Positions 1-10,825 of a stretch of 64,000 bases of DNA are shown in pieces. Location of the stretch: assembly GCF_011075055.1 (NCBI RefSeq), contig NC_058137.1, positions 13,563,463 to 13,627,462 on the forward strand. Reading direction: 5' to 3'. This DNA is from Mangifera indica (taxonomy: Eukaryota; Streptophyta; Magnoliopsida; Sapindales; Anacardiaceae). Every line of letters starts with the position of its first letter. Position 1 is the stretch's first letter. The notes under the pieces were generated by a model. It saw nothing but the letters and a program-made list of their open reading frames with translations, made no database searches and was not told the origin of the DNA. Made by a program: the position numbers and the translations under genes.

Positions 1-835
1 CAAACAAACAAATGAATGAATTTTGCTTAACCAAGCCAAATACGTTAAAGACCTTCTCAAAAGGTTCAACATGTAAGAAGCCAAGGAGCAACCCACTCCT
101 ATGAGTACTTCACTTAAATTAGATGCAGATTAAGGAGGTAAAAGTGTAAAAACCAAAGCATACAGAAATATGATTGGTGCATTATTGTATCTAATTGCAT
201 CTAGGCTCGATATCATGTTTAGTGTACGCATATGTGCACAGTTTCAAGTGAATCCTAAGGAATCGCATCTAAATGTCATAAAACGAATCTTGAGATACTT
301 TAAGGGAACCCCAAATATTGGTTTACAATACCCTAAGGGATCCTCATTTGAATTATGAGCATTTTTTGATGCAGATTTTGGAGAATGTTGGATAGATAAG
401 ATAAACACAAATAGCACTTGTCAATTTTTAGGGAATTTACTTGTCTCATGATTTTCAAAGAAACAAAATTCTATGGCAACGTCTACTAGAGAAGTTGAAT
501 ACGTTTTTGCGACTAGTTATTATGCATAACTTTTATGGATGAGACAATAACTTTTAGATTTTGGTTTTGAAATGAAAAACATCCTTATATTTTGTGATAA
601 TACAATTGTCATTCAATTTTCCAAAAATCCTATCTTGTACTCTAAAACAAAGCATATAGACATTAGACATCATTTCTTACGTGATCATATTAGGAAGGGT
701 AATATTCGAATTTAATTTATTGATACTAACCATCAACTTGTTGATATTTTAACCAAACCTCTTGATAAGAAAAGGTTTTGCTATATTAGAAAAAAGTTTG
801 GCATAATCGTTGCAAGTCAAGTAACTGCATAAACT
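1..835 (+). pseudogene. Ty1/copia reverse transcriptase-RNase H C-terminal remnant
   Basis: The plus strand reads as the end of a copia polyprotein with several stops and is open at the left window edge. Visible landmarks in order are YRNMIGALLYLIASRLDI and RILRYFKGTPNIG (170-358; end of RT), FFDADFGECW and STREVEYVFA (RNase H), TKHIDIRHHFLRDHI, and VDILTKPLDKKRF near 740-780, the usual end of copia pol. In-frame stops occur at about 74, 133, 356, 448, 527 and 713, so no functional product is expected. The rest of the element lies outside the window. Family assignment is firm from the order of motifs; the lineage is not determined. Confidence 0.9.
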
Positions 836-2132
836 TTGATATGTATTGAGACATTATTGAAATGACATTTACGATAAAATACTTACTTGTTTTTATCATG
901 TTTATTTAATATGATGATGTTTTTGTATGCTTAAGAATAAGTATTTCTGATTTCATTATTTTATGCTTGTTTAATACATGTATATGCGTGACATGTTGAT
1001 TATGATGTGTTTGGATGGTATTGGTGATCATTGGCATGTGTTTACACTTGTGTATGTGTATATATTATCATGGCATGATTAAATGCATATTGATATAGAT
1101 TTGTGTGATATTGTATTTTTATGATATTTAATTGCATGTCATATATCACTTTGATGATTTTGAATGTGTTAGCATGCTTGTATCTGGTTGTGAGTGCCCG
1201 GGTTACAATATATGTTTATGATACATACACTACACTATGCATTTTCATTAATATCCAAGTTCCGGTGATTCAAACACATGTTCAAAGTCATTCGAACTGT
1301 GAAACACATTGAAAATATCCTCAAAATGATTAAAATATGCAAGAATCATTTCTTAAGGTGTTTTGATTCAAATTGCACATATATTGTACAAAGGTTTTCC
1401 ACGAAAGATTGGATTTCAAACACGGGATGCTCGTCCCAATTCATGTAATAGTTGTCCTATAAGTTTTTTTTTTTTTAAAAAAAGAAAAGGAAAAGATGTC
1501 TATCCTAATCTTCTTGTGACGACCATCTCATAAGTTGTTTTTTCTTTTAAAAGGGAAAAGACACCCAACTCAATCTTCTTTTGACAGTCGTCCCATATGT
1601 TGTATTTTTAAAAGCAAAAAGAGGGAAGGACACTTGTCTCACTTATTGGAATGGTTATCCCTCGGGTTATATAAAATAAAAACCCTAACCTTTCCCCATA
1701 TTTTTTCAGTCGCCTTCACCCAAGGACCCCTATCCCCTTGTCTTGTCATAACTTGAAATGCTTATTCTAGCCACCATTGTCGCACGAAACACTATTTTTT
1801 TCCATTACTGTTGACCATAGTATCTTTCCATTTTTTTTTTCACGAAAACTGTTGCCATTCTCCTTCAAGTTATGTATCATTTATCGCTCAAATCACCTTT
1901 TTCTGATGATGTCTTGTATGTTCCACCATCATACATAACATCCTAATATTTTTCATTACATTTTGGCAGTCTGAATATGACTATTCACTATCTACCGCTG
2001 TTCACCATTGTCCTTTGTTATGGTGTTGTTGAGTTCATCTGATTTTGAATTGGTTTCAAGCTAATTTTAAAGTTGCCATATCAAGATTTGTGGAATTCTA
2101 ATCTGAAACCAAACATATAAGAACGCCATTGA
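836..2132 (+). mobile_element. Candidate copia 3' LTR with palindrome array and TATA box
   Basis: This non-coding stretch follows directly on the copia RNase H end, where the 3' LTR should lie. It holds several 12-14 bp near-palindromes between 1424 and 1640 (for example GGGATGCTCGTCCC and AGGACACTTGTCTC) followed by a TATA-like TTATATAAAA at about 1667-1676, the order expected for U3 then core promoter. LTR ends are not sharply defined: no clear polypurine tract or TG..CA pair was found. The same motif plus TATA layout recurs at 5850-6790. Confidence 0.45.
1668..1676 (+). promoter_or_regulatory. TATA box of candidate copia LTR
   Basis: TATATAAAA sits about 30 bases downstream of the last palindrome of the array, in GC-poorer sequence. 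The position is consistent with an LTR core promoter. No transcription evidence is available from sequence alone. Confidence 0.35.
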
Positions 2133-2228
2133 GAAGCTGTAATACTCTCAGGTATATTCCAGGGGTAATTATGTCTTTTGACACTGTTTTGAGATTTTTT
2201 CCATTTTAAATATATATATGTATAGGTG

Positions 2229-2232
<4 letters not shown>

Positions 2233-2309
<77 letters not shown>
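2233..2309. repeat. TA dinucleotide microsatellite
   Basis: About 38 uninterrupted TA repeats lie inside the solo LTR. The apparent Tyr/Ile reading frames across it on both strands are artefacts of the repeat. Confidence 0.95.
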
Positions 2310-2313
<4 letters not shown>

Positions 2314-2901
2314 TATATATATAAATACAAAAAAAAAGTCAAAAAAAAAGAAAAGGAAAAAGACAAAAAGAAAAAGAGAAAGAGATAAGGTTTTATATAA
2401 AAAGAGAAAAAGAAGACAAAAAAAGGAAACTTCAAGAATTTTCATCTTCTCCCGTAAAAACTCCAACAGCCAGCCCTTACCTACTTGTTTTCTTCATTTT
2501 TAGAAGGAAAGTGGATGATTTGAAGAGTTTGAAAGAAGAGTAAGGAAAGAAAAGAAGAATAAACACCTTGGAAGCTTTGGTAACCAAAGATCTCCTTCCT
2601 TCTCCTTTTATCTATGTTTATATGCATGTTATATGAATATGTTAGTGTGTTTTGGTATTGATTTAAAGTGATCTTGGTGATAAAGGAAGCAAAACAAAGA
2701 GGAGGAAGCCAACTTGCAAAGATTTGGCTTGAAACAAGGTAAGGGGTATCCTCCTTGATATGTTACATGTTTTAGGCTTTTGGTTCCTTGGATCTATGTT
2801 ATAAATGATGAATTTGAAGTTGAGAAATGTTGTTTTGCCATTTGAGATGTCTATGTGTGTTATTTTGTTCATGGCAGAAAGTTGCATGATATTTACAGTT
2901 T

Positions 2902-3285
2902 TTGCCACTGAGTTCGTCCCATGTGTTGGCTGCCTTATCCGATGAATTATGAGCGCTATTATATCTCGTTGGAAAGCTCTTTGAATTCTGTTTTCAGTGA
3001 TATATAGCTTGTATGAATTGGGGACCATTTGGATTGTTAAATATTGCATGAACCACAAGGACTGTTTTACCAAATAAACAGGGGAGACAGTTGTTGCCAC
3101 TAATTTTATCTCATGTTTTGACTACCTTATCCATTGAATTATGAGTTCTATTATAGCTTGTTGGAAAGATATTTGAATCCTCTTTCCAATGATATATAGC
3201 TTGTATGAATTAGAAACCGTTTGGGCTATTAAATTGTATGAAAAAGAAGGCTGCCATGCTAAATGACTGTTCTGTGAACAGTATT
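2902..3285. repeat. 192 bp tandem duplication inside the solo LTR
   Basis: Two head-to-tail units start with TTGCCACT at 2902 and 3094. They share long stretches such as GATATATAGCTTGTATGAATT and the block around CCTTATCC..GAATTATGAG, with scattered substitutions. The degree of divergence suggests an old duplication rather than a recent slippage event. Confidence 0.8.
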
Positions 3286-3300
3286 TCGTAGTTTTGGGCA

Positions 3301-3425
3301 GGAAAGAAAGAAAGAAAGAAAGAAAGAAAGGAAGAAGAAAGAAAAGAAAGGAAAGGAAAGAAAGGAGAGAAAAAAAAAATGAAAAAAGAGAAAAGAAGAA
3401 AAGAAAAAGAAAGAAAAGCAAGAAA
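3301..3425. repeat. Purine tract with GAAA tetranucleotide repeats
   Basis: About 125 bases are nearly all purine on the plus strand, beginning with seven to eight GAAA units. Such polypurine/polypyrimidine DNA is slippage-prone and could form triplex structures. The Phe/Ser/Leu-rich minus-strand frames over it are composition artefacts. Confidence 0.9.
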
Positions 3426-4330
3426 AGGAATTTGGGGCTCAAGATTTAGGGGTCGTCCCAAGAGTAATGCCTGGTGAGTTATGAATAAATTTAAATGGAA
3501 GCAAAATTAGTAAGATATAAGACCCGCATGCATGCTATAAACTATAAGAGGGCACTTTACACTACACTGCCTGTAGTAGGGCACGTCCATAGTAGGACAC
3601 GTCCGTAGTAGGACATAGACCCCCAGTAGGGTCTGCTCACAGTAGAGCATGCTCGTAGTAGAGCTCAATTCAGATTCAGAAATAGTGTAGTGAAAGAAAA
3701 AGAGCTTGAGCTTAGAAAAGTTTCAAATCCCTATAGTTAGCTTCCAAAAAGTATTAAATAAACACCAAATGAGACAAAGTATGACCCAAATAGTAAAGAG
3801 TGAACTAAATTACCCCTTCAATCTCTTATAGAGGTTAGGATGTGAGGTTGAGTCCCAAAAGTGAGTTAGAATAGGAAAAAAAAAAGATAGTTTACTTGAT
3901 TCTTTTCCCTTACTGAGTGTTCTTATCACTCACTCCCTTTTCTTTCCTAATTGTAGGTACAGGTGATCGAGGTAGCTGCGAGGCAAGATCAAGTCAGCGT
4001 AGGTAGATCCGGTTGGAGTAGGTTATCTCTAGTTTATATTACATGCATACAGTGGCATGTTCTTATCGACTTTTGACTTTTTGAGATTATGGTACAGTTG
4101 CATATGATTACTCCCTGTTTTCAGATACTTTTAGATGAGTCTTCATATGAGTATATACATCTTTTGTTCACTTCCAGATTTTCAGTTTTCTTGGAATACT
4201 TCCTAAACACTTTTAATGATGTGTTTATTTTAAAGTATTTTTAAAAAGAAAAAAATAGACGTTCTGAATATTAATTCGTAACATTTTTCCTTCGGTGGGT
4301 AGTACTTCTAGGGAGGGATGTTATAGAAGC

Positions 4331-5340
4331 TTATCGTACGTGATGTTATTTTAGGTAGAGCTCTAAATGAACAAGTTTTACAAGCATTTGGTCTTTGGGA
4401 TAATATTTTTGGATTTATCTAGGGTATTAGTTGGGCAAAATTGTTTTGGCTTGACACTTATTATGTTGAATCATGGGTGTTTGATTTTTATAGTAGCTTA
4501 GAATTAGCTAAAGGATCTCGGGGTGAGCTCATTGACTATGGTTTGAAATTTTGGTTAAAGAAGAGGTATTTTGAAGTGAAACTAAAATACTTAGTTATAC
4601 CTTAAATGCATGTGATCAATCAAATGGTCAAGTGACATTAAAGGATCTTGTTCTATTGGATGTGGTCCTTCATAGCCATAAGGTAGATACAACTCATTAG
4701 ATTATTGCTAAAATCAGTTCGATTAAAGATATCGTGGAGAGAGCGGTTATTGAGTATGACACTATTATCACTATGATTGTTGATGGTTTAGGGCTCTAAT
4801 TGGAAGAAAGTGACAAACCATATTTGAAAAACTTTACTGATAGGGACTACATTGGATTTGATATCTTCACATTGATGCAAATGATTTATTATCGTACCTG
4901 AGGTAGGTGGCAACTTTTTTAGACTCAACGTCAACTTGACTAGCCTACATAAGCTACTTAATTGGATCCTAAACCTACTGCTCCTCAGGATAAGGAAGCT
5001 CACTCCCATCATTCAAGTCATTTTTAGCCTACCTCTAGCCATAGGTGGATGCATCCTCACCACAAGTCAATTTTTGATATTGAGTTGTATACCTTTTAGG
5101 ACCATATGCTTGGATTCATGAGCTTCATAAATGAATCATTGCATAGGTTGTGTCATGATATGCAAGGTTATGACTAGCGTCTTTGTACCATGGAATCTCT
5201 CATTCAATAGCATATTAGTGATTGCCACCTCGATTCTAACAGTATGCCTTCACCTTCAAAGGACGAGCCATGATTCTCTATTCATGCATTTTTCATCTCA
5301 TTGCATCATGATTTTGCATTTTTTTAGGAACATGTATTAA
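4331..5340 (+). pseudogene. Degenerate coding-like relic, identity unknown
   Basis: Several plus-strand frames give protein-like segments separated by stops, for example SWAKLFWLDTYYVESWVFDF near 4431-4490 followed by acidic and Lys-rich stretches to about 4600, and later Ser/His/Pro-rich sequence. The composition resembles gag-side sequences of plant retrotransposons (a Trp/Tyr-rich globular part, then a low-complexity Pro/His tail), but no domain signature is secure. Before the solo LTR inserted at 2138, this region was adjacent to 2132, so it may belong to the same old element as the left-hand copia LTR. Treat as an unclassified transposon relic. Confidence 0.25.
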
Positions 5341-5849
5341 TGCATATTTTTATTCATGTTTCATTATATTGATTTGTTGGTATGTTTATTTCATTATGCT
5401 TGCTTTGTTGCTTATGGATATTGAATGCTTTTTTTTTTACAATGCTATGCTATGATTCATATTATGAATATTATGGATTTGTTATTAATGATGATATTGA
5501 GAAGTTGGTTGATTGATGTTGATTGATATGAGAGTGTTTTTCTTTTATTTGTCATTTTGGGATATTTGAAAAGCAAAGAAAACTTTGCCATTGTTTTTAT
5601 TTATGACAAGAGATTGGTTGTTATTTAAATGATAATGACTTATGTCTTATTGAATTTGAAAAGCGTTAAATAAGTTTAGTTTAATGTGTTTATGGTTAAA
5701 TAAATTGAAATGAAACAAGTTAAAACCAAATTGATTTGTATTGCTAAAGTGAGAATGAGCTTTAAATTGTTTTTTAAAGTTCTAAAAACTCTCTAAATTA
5801 ATTTTTTTCAATACTTAAACTTAAGTTTTGTCACCAATCAAAAATTGGA
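5341..5849. other. AT-rich non-coding, no gene seen
   Basis: A T-rich stretch with many ATG/TATG words and no sustained reading frame, repeat unit or RNA-like structure that I can support. It leads into the LTR-like region that starts near 5850. Confidence 0.5.
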
Positions 5850-6790
5850 AGACTATTGGTCCCTTAGGTGTTTTGATTATTAATCAAGTCAAGGACACCT
5901 GTCCTCATATGTGGGACGTTTGGCCCATATGAGACACTAGTCTCTTTTCTAGTCCCATACCTATCCTTAAAAGTCTAGCACTCTTGGGAATTTTTTAAAA
6001 AATTGAACAAGGAAGCTTCTCTTAAAGTAAGAGACGTCTGCCCCTATTGGAAGATGACCATGAAATGTCTATTCCCTCTATAATGCATTCACAAGTAAAA
6101 TTGGGATAGTCAGCAAAGTCAGCACCTTGTGATACCTGTCCTTCTACTTATCCCTTGTTTATCATCTCATGTTTCATACTCTTTGGAATTTTAAGGAGCA
6201 AACAGGATGCCTATCCTAAAAAAAGAGATGTCTATCACTCGAGTGACGTGTTTCAAGAATTTTACCGTTGGATAACTATTTCGAACCCTCTAAAGTAGGG
6301 ATGTGTAAGACGATGTCTGTCCTTTATAATAGGACACTTGTCCTCTCGTGTTTTCAAGGTTAAAACATCATTTTCACAAGTTAACGACTAGTAAAATCAT
6401 TCCAACAGATCTTTCAAGTCTCAAGGCTATATAAACAAGTTAGATGAAAGTCAAAAGGGTTAGAAAAAATATTTAAAGTATTCAAGAATCACTCTAAAAT
6501 CATAAACATTCTCTAAACTCTTTTCTTTTACTTTATACTTTGATTGTTCATTTGAATTTTGTTTATAGCATCTTGAGAAAAAAAAAATCCAATTTGGTAT
6601 TCAATTTTTTAATAATCCTATTCCGCCCCTTCTAGGATTAATTTGTCATTAGGGGTTTTTCAAAGATGATTTGTAATTACGTTATTGCACAATGTGTTGA
6701 GTATTATGTACAAGGTAAATTGTGTTAAATTATTGAGTGATAGTTTTCTAAATTTTGTTTGAATTTTGTTGATATATATAGGTTCTAAAT
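5850..6790 (+). mobile_element. Candidate copia-type LTR with palindrome array
   Basis: The region opens near TTAGGTGTTTTGATTATTAA, which matches AAGGTGTTTTGATTCAAATT in the other candidate LTR at about 1357. It then carries eight or more near-palindromic 12-14 bp words (5892, 5913, 5932, 6031, 6204, 6225, 6308, 6331), then CTATATAAAC (6427-6436) as a TATA box, then a leader-like A/T-rich part. This matches an LTR read as U3, TATA, R/U5. No coding domains abut it, so it could be a solo LTR. The exact 3' end and a TSD were not found. Confidence 0.4.
6427..6436 (+). promoter_or_regulatory. TATA box of second palindrome-bearing LTR
   Basis: CTATATAAAC follows the palindrome array by about 80 bases, the same order as at 1668. 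Inferred only from position and sequence. Confidence 0.35.
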
Positions 6791-8286
6791 TGGTTGAATG
6801 CTATAAGTTTCGTGTTATTACACAAAATTTCCTTTGAATCATGTTATTGCATGATCCGAGGTTGTCAATGGTGCAAGTATGGTTTACCCGCCATATTCTT
6901 TCACCTCAGCAAATTGGCTTGCTTAAAACTAGAGAATTTTTGGATTTTTTGTCATTGGAAAATTTGGATATTTGGGGCTCTAGAAAACCACCATACACAA
7001 CTAGGACCAAGTCGTGCATGTTAGGTGTAAGGTGCATACCTCTGCAACATCATGTGTTGGTACACAGCTGGACATCTCTTGTTTAACCGTGACTTCTACA
7101 TGGTGCTAACCATACACCTTTGTTTGCTTCCAACTATGCCTAGAGGTTTCTTGTTATAAATTCCAACAATACATGCTTTTAGAATTTTGTTGAATTCTAG
7201 ATGCACAACAGAACATTTCACCTACATGCTTAACAAAGTTAAAAGTATCATTTTAGTTTTGTTTTGTTAAACTAGGACTGGATTGAGTTTTTCTTGAGGT
7301 TTTGGGCTAAATTAGAATTGTAGAAAATTCTAAGTACCAAAATGTAATTTGTCACTCAACATAATAATAATTAAAATTTAATTTTTAATTGGTATGTCTA
7401 TATATGGGTGTATGTATGCATGGTGCCCAATACACATCTAATGGACCTTTATGGATTTTTTTATTTATTCCATTTTTAGGTTGTAATTTTTAAATAAGGG
7501 TCTATGAGCCTTACCTTTATCTCATTTCTTCTTAGATTAGTTTGTTTTTATTTCCTTAGAAATTTGTAACTAGGAAACAAAATCATGTAACTATTAAAGA
7601 CTGGAAATGAAAGGACAAATGCAAAGACTCGAAGATAAAGATTCACTTAGGTTAACCACTCAAACTTCTTTTAGCTTAAGAGGTTTGACATTAGTTATTA
7701 TTGTGGACAAGCATGTTTTATTTTTATGTTGTACCTTCTATTATGATGCCCTAATTAAGCCTTTATTCATTAAAACTTTGTTCGCCAAAGCGAATAGGTA
7801 CACTTTTACTAGACGAAAAATTAGGAGTAGATTATATTGGGCGAAAAATTAAGTCTTGTTTTTTTGGTACTCGAGGATCCTCACCCAAATTGGTTAGATG
7901 GGTAAACCTCAAGACATAGTGATCAAATCTACAACAATTGCCTTGGGTAAGTCAAGGTTTCGTAAGTATAACAGAGGCATGAACTCAGACCTTCTCCTTG
8001 AAAATTCTAGTGCTTCATTAGTTTTGCTAATCCTCAAGGTCATATTGAGTCCGACTTAACTAATATACTTTGCTTGTTTATCAAAATGAAGGTAAAGTAT
8101 ATTAGAGGCATGAGTAGGGAATGTATTTGTCAATGTAAAGCAATATTTAGTATCCATCATATTGATACCAAAAGTCACATTTGACGTAACACGATTTGCT
8201 AAGGTAACACCTAGCTTGAGATCATAGGTTTTTGCTGATTAATTTGAAATTTACCTATTCAATTAATTCAAACTTATTCGCCAAAG
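6791..8286. other. Non-coding spacer, probably old repeat debris
   Basis: Reading frames here are short (at most about 81 codons) and show no recognisable domain. Two copies of TTCGCCAAAG (around 7780 and 8276) and runs of non-repetitive AT-rich DNA are all I can see. No RNA gene or terminal repeat pair was found. Confidence 0.5.
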
Positions 8287-10809
8287 TGTAACACCTATAA
8301 ATAAGCCAAAAGTATTTTAGTCTTTTTCTTATATTTAGAATTATGTTTGAAGTGTCATTCAAATCGATTTATAGTGGGAACAACCATGTATTACAAGAGT
8401 GACATCCATTCATACCTAGAAAAGGCAAAAAAGTCATTTCACATGAGTGTGTGAAAGTTGTTAATTAAAAAGAGCACATACCCATATGTTATGTCTGGGT
8501 AGGTTTTTATTTAAACACAAAGTTTGAACGTTTTGTGAGAATTTTTACCCTAGCAGTTGCTCGACCCAGGGAGAAAAGAAAAAAATGAGAGAAATGAGGT
8601 CCCTAGTTGTTGGAAAGGAGCCTACAGTCATCAAAATCCTTAGCAACGCCAAGAACTTGCAAGCTTTGGATGAAAGGTAAGTAGGGTGATGTCTTAGGCT
8701 ATTTTATTGAGATACTTGTTATATCATGAGTTAGGGCTGAAGATTGGGGATTAATAGATGTTTTAACCAGGCAAAATTGTGTAATTGATGATTTTTCTTT
8801 AATTATTAACATTGATGCCATTACAGTAGTGAATTTCCTATACATTAATAGATATATATGTATGTAGGCATAGACATTCATGCGTAGGACTGCTTATGAT
8901 GTATTGATAACATGACTTTTATATCTATTATAGTTTTATCAATTGGATGAATGTACAAAAATTTATGCAAGTGGATTAATAGGTAAACATGATCTAAGAA
9001 GTGAGACTTGTTATGATATGTGTTTTCCATGAAAACCTAATTGAAATGGTATAAAAACCTATAGGACGTGATTTTCCTATCGTAGTACATGACCGTGTAT
9101 GGTTTTATACAAGCCTGTGTATCGCTTTAGAAAAAGTAGGTTTTCAAATTTTTCACGTGCTCATTCTAAAGAAAGACCTACATAGTTATGTGGTATGGGA
9201 TGCACAACTGTATATGGCTTCCCAAAAGTAGATGATGTGTATCATAAGACATGTGGCATAGTGCACATAAAAATTTATGCACGAGAATATGTTAAGAACA
9301 CCTCTCTGTGTGTACCTATTTTATACACGGTCATGTGTTGAGTGCCATATGCCCATGTATATTTGCCAGGATGTACACAGGTATGGGTGGAAAACACACG
9401 ACTGTGTACTTTTAAATAAAGGTAAAAAGACAATAATACCCTTAGGCTATGTGTATAAAAAAGGGAAAAACCAAGAAAACATAATAAAGAGAAACCAGAG
9501 GATAAAGTGAATCAAGAGAGACATAGAACAAGTGTTTGATTATGTGGATAACATCAAGAACTTGGATCAAGTCGAAAGTTAAAAAATCTAAAGGTTGTGA
9601 TACACAACTATATAATAACCAGTTATGTGCATAATTGACGATAATTCGTGAAAGCATTAGGGTAGGATGCTTATGAGATGTATCAATACTTGCCACTAAG
9701 GTGTATAGCCACCAAGTTCATTTTAGGTGTGCATGGTAAGGATATGACTTTTAGTTATTTCTCACATGATCAATGAGATGCATCACATATATACTCTAGG
9801 TAGGGGCTATCTTTGGATAGTTAATCAATAGTTTTGATCAACTTATATGTAAAGAAATGAGCTATTATTAGAGATTTTTCTATGTGATTAGGGTGTCCTA
9901 GTTAGTTAGCCCAATAGGGCGCATGACATATGCATAAGGCACGATAATTGATGACACGCAAACTATCTTATACTTTCACTAGGGTATTAGATATGCCAAT
10001 TTTAGCTTAGGCCTAATCAACCTTTGTGGATGACCTATGTTAGGGCACGAAGGTGCCAAGATATGACCACAATGAGATTCAAAAATGGAATGCTAAGTTT
10101 ATCAACTTTATGTGTTATGTAAGGTATCACAATTAGTTAGCCCAATAAACTATATGATATGTGCACAAGGCACGATGTTAGGTGGACACGTAAGGTGTCA
10201 TTTATTTTTATTAAGGCATTAGAGATGTTGAAATCAACTTAGGACTTAGCAATTTGTGTGAGATGGTTTATGTATAGAAAACACAAAGATGTCGAGAATA
10301 GATGGATGGACAAGGTGGTGAGCCGAAAACATTCGCTTCAGCCATAAGGATAGTTAACGATGGAACACTAAGATGTTAGTTTTATGCTTTGTGTAGAGTA
10401 TCGAAATGTCACCAACTTACTGAGTGTTTTCACTTATGCGTTCCTTTATGTGGTTTTATAGATAAAGACGAGTAGTGAAACATGTAGGGGAGTTATCGTT
10501 CTAGCCGAGCTATTGTATGAGGGTAAGGGGCAAGACTGTTATTTCATAATTTTCTATGTTTTTCATTCATTAATTTCTAAGTTATGTATTATAGAGACTT
10601 TTAGTTATTTTCAAACATTTGAGTTTTAATAATAAAAAGTTTTACTGTGTCTAAAGTATTTATTTGATTTAAACCTTTTTGCACGTATTTTAGATTTAAG
10701 TTATAATTATCATGTTGTTTTATACTATTTTAAATAAAGAAATTAAATCGAACACGTTTCTTTAGGTCATATTCCATGTAAAGGTATGTTTTTGGAGATA
10801 GGTGTTACA
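8287..10809 (+). repeat. 5' LTR of the gypsy element
   Basis: Starts TGTAACACCTATAAA and ends GGTGTTACA, giving a 2523 bp LTR, long as expected for Tekay/Del-type elements. It includes a cluster of CACACGACTGTG and ACACGGTCATGTGT words (about 9290-9410) that also appear, in reverse orientation, in the 15.7-17.7 kb LTR. The last bases lie directly before the primer-binding site. Confidence 0.88.
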
Positions 10810-10813
10810 TTTA

Positions 10814-10825
10814 TGGTATTAGAGC
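10814..10825 (+). other. Primer-binding site, tRNA-iMet type
   Basis: TGGTATTAGAGC lies four bases after the LTR end and differs at one position from the TGGTATCAGAGC complement of the 3' end of plant initiator tRNA-Met. This fixes the strand and the LTR boundary of the element. Confidence 0.85.

Larger units (their letters stand above)
2138..4325 (+). mobile_element. Solo LTR, Ty3/gypsy (Tekay/Del-like), with 5 bp TSD
   Basis: The block begins TGTAATACTC and ends GGGATGTTATA, degenerate forms of the TGTAACAC...GTGTTACA termini seen on the other gypsy LTRs here (8287-10809, 46666-53795). It is flanked by an exact 5 bp duplication, GAAGC at 2133-2137 and 4326-4330, so its limits are secure. 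No internal domain remains: this is a 2188 bp solo LTR left by LTR-LTR recombination. Inside are a long TA microsatellite, a 192 bp tandem duplication, a purine tract and a run of AGTAGGRCACGTCC-type short repeats (about 3570-3665). It shares CACTGCCTGTAGTAG with the 38611-41493 block (3567 versus about 40791), marking them as related. Confidence 0.85.

Noticed and set aside
2169..2503. Tyr/Ile-rich frames on both strands
   Set aside because: They translate a TA microsatellite and an A/G-rich flank; no protein support.
3122..3461. Phe/Ser/Leu-rich minus-strand frames resembling membrane proteins
   Set aside because: They are translations of a purine tract inside a solo LTR.
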